Assembly: GCF_000980885.2 (NCBI RefSeq)
Contig: NZ_LBDA02000001.1
Span: 62,001 to 126,000 of the forward strand
Source: Streptomyces malaysiense
GTDB taxonomy: Bacteria > Actinomycetota > Actinomycetes > Streptomycetales > Streptomycetaceae
Length of the DNA stretch: 64,000 bases
Reading direction: 5' to 3'
The notes below the pieces were generated by a model. It was not told the origin of the DNA. It ran no database searches and was given only the letters and a program-made list of their open reading frames with translations. Of this stretch, positions 1-8,378 are shown piece after piece. Each line of letters opens with the position of its first letter. Positions within the stretch are counted from its first letter, which is position 1. The translations under genes and the position numbers were made by a program.

Positions 1-383
1 GGGCCGAGGCTGCGCGGCCCGAGCCGGGACCGGTCGCCGTCCCGCGCCAGCAGCAGCAGATCGGCCCCCTCCGCGGCGGCCACCACCTCCCGCTCGACCC
101 GGCCCGCGCGCTCCTCGCACACGGCGGGCCGGCCCAGCCGCTCGGCCGCGGCTGCCAGGAGTTCGGCGGCCGACGTCCCGCCCAGCTCCTCCAGCAGGAC
201 ACCGGGATCGCGCTCCGGGTGCCCGCGGCCCAGCAATCCCGCGAACGCGCCGTGTGCGACCCCGGGCACATCGGGGCCGCTGACGTGCAGCAGCACCACT
301 TCGGCGGACTCCGGCGCGTGGGTGCGCACGGCGTCCACGCAGGCGGGCCAGGTGCCCTCGACCAGCCAGACGATCACCCGCAT
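1..383 (-). CDS. Universal stress protein (UspA family), C-terminus cut by window edge
   Basis: 127 codons are open to the window edge with no stop, so the C-terminus is missing. The protein begins MRVIVWLVEGTWPACVDAVR and alternates hydrophobic strands with helices (AEVVLLHVSG, then ADLLLLARDG near the cut end). This is the Rossmann-like alpha/beta pattern of UspA proteins; the usual ATP-binding G-x2-G-x9-G(S/T) loop would lie beyond the edge. The ATG lies 15 bases after the stop of the upstream permease gene and a GGGAGG-type ribosome site overlaps that stop, so the two are probably co-transcribed. The usual role is nucleotide-binding stress protection in the cytoplasm. The family call is by fold pattern only and its partner is unknown. 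Confidence 0.6.
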   Translation of the reverse strand, partial: MRVIVWLVEGTWPACVDAVRTHAPESAEVVLLHVSGPDVPGVAHGAFAGLLGRGHPERDPGVLLEELGGTSAAELLAAAAERLGRPAVCEERAGRVEREVVAAAEGADLLLLARDGDRSRLGPRSLG

Positions 384-398
384 CGGGTCGGCCTCCCG

Positions 399-1700
399 TC
401 AGAGAACGTGCAGCGACCCCCACAGTGCCACCACCGCGACCGCGAGGGAGGACGGCACGGCGAGCAGACCCAGCCGGGTGAACTCGCCGAGATTCACGCC
501 GTGCTCGTGCTGGTGCACGATCCGCCGCCACAGCAGCGTGGCCAGCGACCCGGCGTAGGTCAGGTTCGGGCCGATGTTCACGCCGAGCAGCACCGCGAGC
601 ACCGCGCCGGGACCCGCCGGGGCCGCGAGCGGCAGCAGGACCAGCACCGCGGGCAGGTTGTTGACGATGTTCGCGAGGACGGCGGCCAGCGCGGCCGTCC
701 CCAGCAGCGCGGGCAGACCGGTGCCGCCCGGCACGACGTGGCCGAGCGCGTCGGCGAGCCCGTTGTCCACCACCGCCCGCACCACGATGCCCAGCGCCAG
801 GACGAACGCGAGGAACGCCGGGGCCGCCGCCCTCACCACGTCCACCGGGGTCGCCTCCCGGCGCAGCAGCGACCGCCCGGCCAGCACCAGCGCCCCGGCC
901 GCCGCCACCCAGGCGGGCTCGACGCCGAACGCCGAGGCCACCACGAACCCGGCCAGCGTGCAGGCGACGGTCACCACCGCGAACCGGGGAAGGACGGGCG
1001 GCTCGCCGGCGTCGCGGCCCGCCGGGGCCGCCGCCGCGAGGTCCCCGGCGAAGAACCGCCGGAACACCGCGTACTCCACGCAGATCGCCGCCAGCCACGG
1101 CAGCGCCATCAGCCCGGCGAACCGGGTGAAGCTCAGCCCGCTCGCCGCGAACGCCAGCAGGTTCGTCAGATTGGACACCGGCAGCAGCAGCGACGCCGTG
1201 TTCGACAGATGCGTGCAGGCGTAGACATGCGGCTTGGGTCGTACGCCGGTGCGCGCGGCGGTGGCGAACACCACCGGGGTGAGCAGCACGATCGTGGCGT
1301 CCAGGCTGAGTACGGCGGTGATGGCGGACGCGAGCACGAAGACCGCCGTCAGCAGCCGTACCGGACGTCCCGCGGCGCAGCGGGCCATCCACGCCCCGCA
1401 CGCCCGGAACAGGCCCTCCACGGAACAGAAGTGGGCGAGCACGAGAACCGCCGCGAGGAAACCGACCACCGGACCCAGCCGCTCGGCCTCGGCGCGGGCA
1501 TGGCCGAGGGAGATGGCGCCGGAGGCGATGACGATCCCGGCGGCCGGCACGGCCATGACCGCCTCCGGCCACCCGAAGGGCCGTACGACGGCGAAGGCGA
1601 GCACCCCGAGGAGCAGGACGACGGAGAGTGCTTCGGCGAGCGCGCTGTTCAGTGCGGGGTCCTTCCGGATTCGGTCACGCTGTCCCGCCCATGAAAACAC
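399..1700 (-). CDS. SLC13/ArsB-type membrane permease
   Basis: 433 aa starting with GTG. About eleven hydrophobic segments span the whole length. The C-terminal part carries the ArsB/CitM-family signature NIVNNLPAVLVLLPLA (about residues 342-357), followed by GVNIGPNLTYAGSLATLLW, the second re-entrant half of the transport fold. An equivalent first-half signature (TIVLLTPVVFATAARTG, HLSNTASLLLPVSNLTNLL) lies around residues 135-180. Known members move arsenite, organic anions or other oxyanions across the cytoplasmic membrane. No arsR, arsC or arsA gene is nearby, so arsenite export cannot be asserted. The downstream partner is a universal stress protein. Confident as a permease of this superfamily; the substrate is unknown. 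Confidence 0.8.
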   Translation of the reverse strand: MFSWAGQRDRIRKDPALNSALAEALSVVLLLGVLAFAVVRPFGWPEAVMAVPAAGIVIASGAISLGHARAEAERLGPVVGFLAAVLVLAHFCSVEGLFRACGAWMARCAAGRPVRLLTAVFVLASAITAVLSLDATIVLLTPVVFATAARTGVRPKPHVYACTHLSNTASLLLPVSNLTNLLAFAASGLSFTRFAGLMALPWLAAICVEYAVFRRFFAGDLAAAAPAGRDAGEPPVLPRFAVVTVACTLAGFVVASAFGVEPAWVAAAGALVLAGRSLLRREATPVDVVRAAAPAFLAFVLALGIVVRAVVDNGLADALGHVVPGGTGLPALLGTAALAAVLANIVNNLPAVLVLLPLAAPAGPGAVLAVLLGVNIGPNLTYAGSLATLLWRRIVHQHEHGVNLGEFTRLGLLAVPSSLAVAVVALWGSLHVL

Positions 1701-1754
1701 CCGCTCGGGAGTACGGAGTCCCCGGCCGTGCCGCGACGGCCGGGGCGGGACCCG

Positions 1755-2462
1755 TCAGGGAGCGGTGCCGGGGCTGAACACCGTCAGGAAGACGGACGAG
1801 GAGTTGCCGGAGACCGGGACCTCGCCACCCGTCCACGTCACCTTCAGGTGATCGCGTTCATCCGGCGGGGTGATCAGCAGAGCCGCCGGCTTGGCCGTCC
1901 TCGCCCCGCTCACCCCCGGGTTGGAGAAGGTCAGCCCGGCCCAGGCGCTCTGGCCGGGCTTGAGGGTGACCGTCTTGGAGGTGCCGCCCGACTCCCGTCC
2001 GGGATTGGGCCCGAGCTGGTCGCCGGAGGCGTTCACGAATGCCGCGCCCGGGAAGCCGCGCACGGTGCAGGTGCGCCCGGAGGTGTTGGTGAGCACCAGG
2101 GGGAAGTTCTCCTGCCCGGCGCCCGGGTCGTTGCGGCCCACGGAGGCGCGCAGTTCGGAGGTGTGGCAGCGGGTGCTCACCGCCGTGGTGCCTCCGCCCG
2201 AGGTGGCGGTCGCCCGGGTCGGCGCCGCCGTGGGGGCGCCGGTGGGCGCGGAGGACGCGGAGGACGCGGGGGAGGGTGTGGTCGCGGTGTCGGAGGGCCC
2301 CGGTGTGGAGTCGCCGGTCGCGGGCGCCGCCGTGCCCGAGGACTTCATGGGGGGATCGCTGTGCACGGTCTGTCCGTTGCCGCAGGCGGTCAGCAGGCCC
2401 AGCACGGCGACCGAGCCCGCGAAAAGGACTCCGCGCCGCGCGGACCGTGGGGTGTACACCAT
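1755..2462 (-). CDS. DUF4232 lipoprotein
   Basis: 235 aa. The chosen ATG gives MVYTPRSARRG followed by a hydrophobic stretch and the lipobox LLTAC, so the protein should be lipidated and anchored outside the cytoplasmic membrane. A TTG 12 bases upstream is possible but sits only two bases from the AGGAG ribosome site, which favours the ATG. A Ser/Thr/Pro/Ala-rich linker of about 70 residues follows. The C-terminal DUF4232 beta-sandwich (about 100-235) contains CHTSELRASVG, NTSGRTCTVRGFPG and LKPGQSAWAGLTFSNPG, with two Cys placed for a disulfide. Streptomyces genomes carry many DUF4232 lipoproteins of unknown function. It appears monocistronic. Confidence 0.85.
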   Translation of the reverse strand: MVYTPRSARRGVLFAGSVAVLGLLTACGNGQTVHSDPPMKSSGTAAPATGDSTPGPSDTATTPSPASSASSAPTGAPTAAPTRATATSGGGTTAVSTRCHTSELRASVGRNDPGAGQENFPLVLTNTSGRTCTVRGFPGAAFVNASGDQLGPNPGRESGGTSKTVTLKPGQSAWAGLTFSNPGVSGARTAKPAALLITPPDERDHLKVTWTGGEVPVSGNSSSVFLTVFSPGTAP

Positions 2463-2621
2463 GTCGCTCAACACTCCTGGTTGGTCGGGGCACGCGCCGG
2501 ACGCGTGCCTACGGTGCCGAGTGCGCCGTCACCCCACTCCGATGCACGGACGGTGGGAAAAGTTCGGAACACGACGGTACTTTTTCCCGCTTCGGCCCCG
2601 GACCGACCCTCGGCTCACCCC

Positions 2622-4034
2622 TCAGCTCACCCGCAGGGAGCGGAGTACGCCATCGGTGGCGTCGCCGTCACCCTGCTGGCGTAGCTGCACGTACACCTGC
2701 GGTTCGGTGGCACCGCCCGCCGGGACGAGCGCGGACTCGGTGATCGAACCGCCGTCCGGACAGCCGGTCCAGGACCGCACCAGGCCGTGCCAGTCGGCGC
2801 TGCGGAAGTCCCGGCTGCCGGAGCGGTGACAGCCGGTGTGCGTGAGGGCCTTCACCCGTTCGGTGACATCGCCGTGCGCGCTGACCCCGACGAACACCCC
2901 GTCGACCGGGGCGGCCAGATCGGGCCAGCGGGCGAGGTCGTCGGCCACCACCAGGCCCGGTTCGTGTCCGGAGCCGAGTCCGAGCACACGCGGGTCCCAG
3001 CCGGCGTCGCGCAGCTCGCGGTCCCAGCTCGCGGGCACCCGGACGCTCACCCGGCCGTCCGCGTCCGCCACCCGCGGCTGCTCCGGGGCCCCGCCGCGGT
3101 GGAGCACCACGGTCACCGTGACCGCCGCCACCGCGGCCGCGACCAGCGCGGCCACGGACATGGTCACGGCGTTCAGCCGGCCCCGGACCCCACCGCGGTC
3201 CCGGCCCGGTCCCGGCCGCTCGGCCCCGACCGCGGCCCCGGCCGGCCGCCCCGCGAGCCGGTCCAGCTCGGCCGCGAACTCCCGAGCGCCGGGCCAGCGC
3301 CGCGCCCGGTCCGGCTCCAGGGCCTGCAGCAGCGCCCGCGCCACGTCGTCGCCGAGATCCGGCCGCAGCCGTGCGGGCGGCACCACCTTGCCGGGCGGCC
3401 CCGGCACGTTCCCGGTGACCAGTTCATAGCCCACCGCGCCCAGGCTGTAGACGTCGGCCCGCTCGTCGATGCCCGCGCCGGGCTCCGCCTGCTCCGGCGG
3501 CCGGTAGCCCGCCGAGCCCGCCGCCAGGGTCAGCACCGAGCCCTGCGCCAGGCTCTTGGCGAGCCCCAGATCGGCCAGCAGCACCCGCCGGGTACCGTCC
3601 GGGGCCGTGTGCAGCAGCACATTGGTCGGCTTGATGTCGCGGTGCACGATCCCCGCCTCGTGCAGCGCGGCGGCGGCCCGCGCCGCCTCCGCCGTCAGCG
3701 CCAGCGCCTCCGGCACCGGCAACGGGCCGTCCCGCAACAGACCGGCGAGGGTGCCGCCGTCGGCGTACTCCATCACGAAGTACGGCCGTCCGTCGGGGAG
3801 TTCACCGATGTCGTAGACCTGCACCACCCGGCTGGAACCGGCCCGCCGCAGCAGCCGGGCCTCCGACAGGAAGCGGTCCCGGACGTCCAGCCGGTGCGAC
3901 CAGTTCTCGGCGAGCACCTTCACCGCCACCGGGGCCTCGAGCTCCGGGTCGTGGGCGAGCCACACGGTGGCGAAGGCGCCGGTGCCCAGCGGCCGTTCGA
4001 GACGGTGGCGGCCGATCCGCTCCAGGGAGTGCAT
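2622..4034 (-). CDS. Membrane Ser/Thr protein kinase with extracytoplasmic C-terminal domain
   Basis: 470 aa beginning MHSLERIGRHRLERPLGTG. The glycine loop GTGAFATV is at about 17-24, the catalytic Lys in VAVKV at 39, the catalytic loop HRDIKPTNVLL near 135, a DLG in place of DFG, and APE-like GYRPPEQAEPG. A single transmembrane helix at about 288-310 separates the kinase from a roughly 160-residue outer domain, giving PknB-like topology with a non-PASTA sensor. A frame-consistent start 37 codons upstream would run across the divergent sigma-factor promoter; the internal ATG is preferred and is preceded by CATGAT six bases upstream, so the transcript may be leaderless. It is divergent from an ECF sigma gene 47 bases away, which suggests a joint signalling pathway. 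The ligand of the outer domain is unknown. Confidence 0.9.
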   Translation of the reverse strand: MHSLERIGRHRLERPLGTGAFATVWLAHDPELEAPVAVKVLAENWSHRLDVRDRFLSEARLLRRAGSSRVVQVYDIGELPDGRPYFVMEYADGGTLAGLLRDGPLPVPEALALTAEAARAAAALHEAGIVHRDIKPTNVLLHTAPDGTRRVLLADLGLAKSLAQGSVLTLAAGSAGYRPPEQAEPGAGIDERADVYSLGAVGYELVTGNVPGPPGKVVPPARLRPDLGDDVARALLQALEPDRARRWPGAREFAAELDRLAGRPAGAAVGAERPGPGRDRGGVRGRLNAVTMSVAALVAAAVAAVTVTVVLHRGGAPEQPRVADADGRVSVRVPASWDRELRDAGWDPRVLGLGSGHEPGLVVADDLARWPDLAAPVDGVFVGVSAHGDVTERVKALTHTGCHRSGSRDFRSADWHGLVRSWTGCPDGGSITESALVPAGGATEPQVYVQLRQQGDGDATDGVLRSLRVS

Positions 4035-4081
4035 ACGACTATCATGCCTGCCCTGAGATCGACTCGAAGGAGGGCCACGAC

Positions 4082-4630
4082 GTGCGGGACGAGGGGCCGG
4101 TGGAGGAACTCGCCCGGCATGCCGCCGCCGGGGACCAGACGGCACTGGACCGGCTGCTGGCCGAGCTGCGGCCCGACGTCGTACGCCGCTGCGGACGCTT
4201 CCTGCCCTGCCGCGAGGACGCCGAGGAGGCCGCCCAGGACGTGCTGCTCCAAGTGGCCCGGCACATCGGCGCCTTCGAGGGCCGCAGCCGCTTCGGCACC
4301 TGGCTGTACACCGTGGTGGCCAACTGCTGCAGGCAGAAGTACCGCGAGCTGAAGCGGCGGGCCGCCGAACAGCCCGTCGCCATCGAGCCGGCGCACGCCG
4401 TCGACCCGCGCACCACCAGCGTCATCGCCGGCTCCCGGGTGGACCTGCTGGAGGCCCTGGAACGGCTGGAGCGGGAGCATCCGAACCTGGTCGCGCCGCT
4501 GGTCTACCGGGACATCTGCCAGCTCGACTACGCCGAGGCCGCCGAACGCGCCGGTATTCCGCTCGGCACCTTCAAGTCCCGTCTGCACGAGGCCCGCAGA
4601 CAGGTGAGGCCCTGGCTCACGAGCCTGTGA
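4082..4630 (+). CDS. ECF-family RNA polymerase sigma factor
   Basis: 182 aa, GTG start behind a strong AAGGAGGG ribosome site. Region 2 (about 25-90) includes REDAEEAAQDVLLQVARHIG and SRFGTWLYTVVANCCRQKYR, the core-binding and -10 recognition helices. Region 4 (about 120-178) has YAEAAERAGIPLGTFKSRLH, a helix-turn-helix for the -35 element. There is no region 1 or 3, as expected for ECF factors. No anti-sigma factor is adjacent. Its neighbours are a divergent Ser/Thr kinase and a convergent PAS-GAF-SpoIIE-HATPase protein, so control by phosphorylation or partner switching is plausible but is inference. The last 14 bases overlap the 3' end of the opposing phosphatase gene. Confidence 0.92.
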   Translation: MRDEGPVEELARHAAAGDQTALDRLLAELRPDVVRRCGRFLPCREDAEEAAQDVLLQVARHIGAFEGRSRFGTWLYTVVANCCRQKYRELKRRAAEQPVAIEPAHAVDPRTTSVIAGSRVDLLEALERLEREHPNLVAPLVYRDICQLDYAEAAERAGIPLGTFKSRLHEARRQVRPWLTSL

Positions 4631-7010
4631 CCGGCGGCTGCCCGTCCTCCTCGAACAGCGGCAGCTCCGCCCAGATCGTCTTGCCGTCGCCGGTGTGCCT
4701 GCTGCCCCAGCGCTGGGTGAGCTGGGCGACCAGCAGCAGCCCCCGGCCGCCCTCGTCGAAGGTCTTGGCCCGGCGCAGATGCGGGGCGGTGTGGCTGGTG
4801 TCGGAGACCTCGCAGATCAGTGTGGCCGCGTCATGGATCAGCCGGAGCCGGATCGGGTGGGCGCCGTAGCGGATGGCGTTGGTGACCAGCTCGCTGACCA
4901 CCAGCTCCGCCGTGAACGACGCCTCGCTCAGCCCCCACATGTCCAGCTGCCCCACCACCTGCTTGCGGATCGGCGCGACCAGTGCCGGGTCCGCCGGGAT
5001 GTCCCAGGTCGCCACCTGGGAGGCGGGCAGGCCCTGGGTGCGGGCGAGCAGCAGCGCCACGTCGTCGGCGGCGCCACCGGTCGGCAGCAGGGTGCGCAGG
5101 ATCCGGTCGCAGGAGAGGTCCAGCGAACCGGCGCCCGCGCTCAGCGCCTCGAAGAGCATCGCGCGCCCGGCGTCCCGGTCCCGGGACTTGACCAGACCGT
5201 CCGTGTACAGCGCGAGCACGGTGCCCTCCGCCAGCTCCACCTCGGCGGACTCGAACGGCAGCCCGCCCAGGCCCAGCGGCGGTCCCGCGGGCAGGTCCAG
5301 CTGGTGCGGGCGGCCGTCCGGCGGCAGCACGACGGGCGGTGGGTGCCCGGCGCGGGCCAGCGTGCAGCGCCGCGACACCGGGTCGTAGACGGCGTACAGA
5401 CAGCTCGCGCCGACCTCGCCGGTGCTGCCGTCCCGGCCGGTCTCCTCGGCGAGCCGCATCACCAGGTCGTCCAGGTGCGTGAGCAGTTCGTCCGGGGCGA
5501 GGTCGATGTCCGCGAGGGTGCGTACGGCGGTGCGCATCCGGCCCATGGCGGCCGAGGCCTGCACGCCGTGCCCGACCACGTCCCCGACGACCATCGCGAC
5601 CCGCAGCCCCGACAGCGGGATCACGTCGAACCAGTCGCCGCCCACCCCGGCCCGCGCCGCCGGCAGATAGCGGGAGGACGCCTGCAGCGCCGCCGTGCGC
5701 GGCAGCGTGCGGGGCAGCAGGCTGCGCTGCAGGGCGAGGGCGGTCTCCCGTTCCCGCGAGTACCGCCGGGCGTTGTCGATGCAGACGGCGGCCCGGGTGG
5801 TGATCTCCTCCGCCAGCAACCGGTCGTCGGAGTCGAAGCCGTCCGGGCGCCGGTGCCGTACGAAGACCGCGACCCCCAGGGTGAGCCCGCGGGCCCGCAC
5901 CGGGACCGACATCGTGGAGTGGATGCCGAAGGCCCGCACCTGCCGGGTGCGGGCGCTGTTCCAGTTCATCCAGGGGTGCGTGCCGCCCACGGTCCTGGAG
6001 GCGATGATGGTGCGACCCGCGGTCAGCGAGTCGGCCTGCGCGGAGCCGCCCGGATAGCGCTCGGTCTGCCCCGGCTCCATCACCGCCTCCGGCACCCCGT
6101 CCAGGATCGAGCGGTGGGCGGCCCGGCGCAGGGTCACCGGGGTGGCGATGCGGGCCGGGGGCTCTCCGCCGTACTCCTCGGGGTCCAGCAGGTCGACGGT
6201 GACGAAGTCGGCGAGCGCCGGCACGCACATGTCGGCCAGTTCCTGCGCCGTGCGGGTGACGTCGAGGGTGGTGCCGATGCGCACGCTCGCCTCGTTGACC
6301 AGCTGGAGCCGCTGCCGGGCCCGGTGGCTGTCGCTGACGTCGTGCGCGGCCAGGCAGACCCCCCGCACCCGGCCCGCGCGGTCGTGCACCGGGGCCATCC
6401 GGGCGAGCCAGGCGTGCGCCCGGCTCTCGCCGCCCGCCCGCATGAAGGTCTGCACGTCCAGCGGGCGGTCGGTGGCCAGCACCTCGCGCATGCCCCGCGC
6501 CAGTTCCTCGCTCCGCGGGTCGTCGACCAGTTCCGTGAAGCGCAGGCCCCGCGCGTGCTCCTCCGGCAGCCCGGACACCAGGGACATGGCCTCGTTCATC
6601 CGGCGCAGCCGCAGCTCCTCGTCGTACACCGCGATCGCGCACGGCGACTGGATCAGGCCCGCATCGCCAAGCGGATCGTCCGCGGCGGGCGGTTCCGCAC
6701 GGGGCACCGGGGTGACCAGGATCCACCGGCCCCCCGATCCGTCCGTCGCCGGGCGGTACCGGGCGAGCAGCCATACGTCGACGCCGCGGCCGTCGCGGTG
6801 GCGCACGCAGAGCGTGCCGTGCCAGCGGGAACCCCGGGGCAGGACGGGGGCGGGGCCGGTGAGCAGATCCGCGGCGGGGCGGCCCAGGACCGCGTCGGCG
6901 GGGTGGCCGAGCAGACGCCGCGCGCCCTCGTTCCACTCCACCAGCGTTCCGTCGTCATCGATGACAGCTCGGGCCGTCGCCGCCTCGTCGAACGGATTGA
7001 CCCGGCTCAT
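4617..7010 (-). CDS. PAS-PAS-GAF-SpoIIE phosphatase-HATPase signalling protein
   Basis: 797 aa. The ATG (MSRVNPFDEAATARAVIDDD) is chosen because GGGAG lies eight bases upstream; a longer in-frame start reads through promoter sequence. Domains in order: PAS (about 12-110, VEWNEGARRLLGHPADAVLG), PAS (about 125-235, LRLRRMNEAMSLVSGLPEEH), GAF (about 245-425), SpoIIE/PP2C phosphatase (about 440-655) with LQRSLLP, GGDWFD, VGDVVGHG and ARAGHPPPV metal and substrate motifs, and a C-terminal RsbW-like HATPase (about 675-790, ELVTNAIRYGAH). Streptomyces has dozens of such cytoplasmic sensors, thought to switch anti-sigma partners by dephosphorylation and kinase activity. Convergent with the ECF sigma gene. 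Upstream, a TAGGCT -10-like box lies about 50 bases before the start. The signal is unknown. Confidence 0.92.
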   Translation of the reverse strand: MSRVNPFDEAATARAVIDDDGTLVEWNEGARRLLGHPADAVLGRPAADLLTGPAPVLPRGSRWHGTLCVRHRDGRGVDVWLLARYRPATDGSGGRWILVTPVPRAEPPAADDPLGDAGLIQSPCAIAVYDEELRLRRMNEAMSLVSGLPEEHARGLRFTELVDDPRSEELARGMREVLATDRPLDVQTFMRAGGESRAHAWLARMAPVHDRAGRVRGVCLAAHDVSDSHRARQRLQLVNEASVRIGTTLDVTRTAQELADMCVPALADFVTVDLLDPEEYGGEPPARIATPVTLRRAAHRSILDGVPEAVMEPGQTERYPGGSAQADSLTAGRTIIASRTVGGTHPWMNWNSARTRQVRAFGIHSTMSVPVRARGLTLGVAVFVRHRRPDGFDSDDRLLAEEITTRAAVCIDNARRYSRERETALALQRSLLPRTLPRTAALQASSRYLPAARAGVGGDWFDVIPLSGLRVAMVVGDVVGHGVQASAAMGRMRTAVRTLADIDLAPDELLTHLDDLVMRLAEETGRDGSTGEVGASCLYAVYDPVSRRCTLARAGHPPPVVLPPDGRPHQLDLPAGPPLGLGGLPFESAEVELAEGTVLALYTDGLVKSRDRDAGRAMLFEALSAGAGSLDLSCDRILRTLLPTGGAADDVALLLARTQGLPASQVATWDIPADPALVAPIRKQVVGQLDMWGLSEASFTAELVVSELVTNAIRYGAHPIRLRLIHDAATLICEVSDTSHTAPHLRRAKTFDEGGRGLLLVAQLTQRWGSRHTGDGKTIWAELPLFEEDGQPPVTGS

Positions 7011-7281
7011 CGTCGCCGCTCCCAAGCGCACACTCACAGTGAAAAGGTGGCACCTCTCGCGACCCCAGCCTAGTGCTTCCCGCAGAGCGGTGAACGCCGG
7101 GCCCCGGGACGGGGTGGGAGCGCGGGCGGCCGCGGGGTGCGGTGACCGGCTCGCGTCGTGGCACACCGGCCCCGGCGGGCGCCGCCGTCCGGATCCCTGC
7201 GGCGCTCACCCCGTGCCGCATCGCGCCGGCCGTTCCGGGGGCCGGCCGGTACCGCACCGGATACGACGTGGCCTGGGGAAA

Positions 7282-7310
7282 TTTACGGGTGAGTACCCGA
7301 GCGGTACGGT
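7282..7310 (+). promoter_or_regulatory. Promoter for a leaderless antitoxin-like gene
   Basis: TTTACG at 7282-7287 and TACGGT at 7305-7310 are separated by exactly 17 bases. The -10 box ends seven bases before the ATG at 7318, so transcription should begin at or next to the start codon and give a leaderless message. No ribosome site is visible before the ATG, which agrees. Confidence 0.6.
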
Positions 7311-7317
7311 TTGGTCC

Positions 7318-7557
7318 ATGCCAGCTCTCAACGTGGAGTTCAGTGATCGGGAACTAGAGGACCTGCGGCAGATCGCCAAGGAGCGCGGTACGTCGATGAA
7401 GGCCCTCGTCCGCGAGGCCGCCGCCGCCGACATCGCCCGGCACCGGGCGCTGAAGGAGGGCGCCGCGGCGTTCCGCAGTTTCTTCACCGCGCACGCCGAC
7501 GAGTTCGCCGCCGCGTTCCCCGAGGACGAACCGCCCGCACGGGGCGAGGCCGCCTGA
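7318..7557 (+). CDS. Putative antitoxin of a Fic-like pair
   Basis: 79 aa beginning MPALNVEFSDRELEDLRQIA. The N-terminal half (VEFSDRELEDLRQIAKERGT, then SMKALVREAAAAD) reads as a short strand followed by two helices, the ribbon-helix-helix pattern of many antitoxins. The C-terminal half (AAAFRSFFTAHADEFAAAFP) is an amphipathic tail suited to neutralising a partner. It is immediately followed by the Fic/Doc-like gene with no gap. The gene appears leaderless from the promoter just upstream. The inferred role is to bind and restrain the downstream protein and to repress the shared promoter. The call rests on size, fold pattern and position. Confidence 0.7.
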   Translation: MPALNVEFSDRELEDLRQIAKERGTSMKALVREAAAADIARHRALKEGAAAFRSFFTAHADEFAAAFPEDEPPARGEAA

Positions 7558-7560
7558 GTG

Positions 7561-7938
7561 ATGCCGCCCGTCATCCACATCGACGTCCCGTGGCTGCTCC
7601 AGCGGCACGAAGAGGTCCTGCCCGAGCAGCCCGCGGTCGACGACTTCTCCGCGCTGGTCGCCGCCGTCGCCCGGCACCGGGTCGACCCGCCCCGGCTCGG
7701 CGTGGACTCCGACCCCGCATGGCGGGCCGCCGCCCTGCTGCACACCCTCGCCCTGCTCAAGCCGCTGCCCGCGGCCAACGCCCGCTTCGCCTGCGCCACC
7801 GCCGTCGCCTACATGTTCGTCAGCGGCGCCGGCATCGACCCGCCCTACGGCGCCCTGGTGGACCTCGCCCGCGACCTGATCTCCGGCAAGACGGACGTGT
7901 ACGGGGCCGCCGACCGGCTCCGCTCCTGGCAGATCTGA
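7561..7938 (+). CDS. Fic/Doc-like protein with degenerate catalytic motif (toxin-position gene)
   Basis: 125 aa from ATG; a GTG directly before it at 7558, abutting the antitoxin stop, is also possible. Residues 55-85 follow the Fic fold helix pair (AALLHTLALL then ARFACATAVAYMFV). The expected catalytic motif HPFx(D/E)GNxR reads KPLPAANAR at 67-75: the catalytic His is Lys, the Phe is Leu, the acidic metal ligand is Ala and the Gly is Ala, while Asn73 and Arg75 remain. Known Fic proteins transfer AMP or phosphate to target proteins; this one probably cannot do so by the standard mechanism. It may be an inactive regulator, a phosphate-transfer variant, or a conserved Streptomyces subfamily with its own chemistry. 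It forms a two-gene unit with the preceding gene. Confidence 0.7.
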   Translation: MPPVIHIDVPWLLQRHEEVLPEQPAVDDFSALVAAVARHRVDPPRLGVDSDPAWRAAALLHTLALLKPLPAANARFACATAVAYMFVSGAGIDPPYGALVDLARDLISGKTDVYGAADRLRSWQI

Positions 7939-7948
7939 CCGCGCGGGA

Positions 7949-7971
7949 CCGGGGGGCGGACCGTCCCCCGG
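7949..7971 (+). terminator. Hairpin terminator after the Fic-like gene
   Basis: Arms CCGGGGG (7949-7955) and CCCCCGG (7965-7971) enclose a 9-base loop, starting ten bases after the stop codon. There is no U-tract, as is usual in Streptomyces. Confidence 0.5.
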
Positions 7972-8378
7972 CTTCCCCGGACTTCCCGCGACCCCCCGTG
8001 CGCGCCGCCGCTCCCGCCGCCGGTCGCCGTCTTTCGCCTGCGCGCCCCCGTCCGCCGCGCGGAGCGGTGATCGTCAGGTGAACACAGGGAGTCATGGAGG
8101 GGGTCCCGGACGGCCGTGTCGGAATGTTTCCGGACGATTAAATAACCGCTGATTTTCAGCCAATTGACGACTTCCCAAGGGCCGCCACCGCCCAGTTGCC
8201 GGGTCGCGTCGTTCGAATTCCGTGACTTCACGCCACTGCTTCAACACGAAATGTTACCGAAACCTGCGGGGTCGATGTGTGTTTCCGGCGGGGACTCGGC
8301 AGAGTGGCGCTCGCCGCTCCGACGTCCCACCGGAAACGGAGCAGGCACCCGTCTAGTTCGAGCGGAAGGATGCACACC
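7972..8378. other. Non-coding gap upstream of the protease inhibitor
   Basis: About 400 bases with no convincing ORF. Positions 8128-8165 form an unusually AT-rich pocket (GATTAAATAACCGCTGATT), a likely promoter region for the inhibitor gene; I could not assign boxes with confidence. Confidence 0.4.

Noticed and set aside
399-1700. Dedicated arsenite efflux pump ArsB
   Set aside because: The superfamily motif fits, but no arsR, arsC or other ars gene is adjacent, so the narrower name is not justified.
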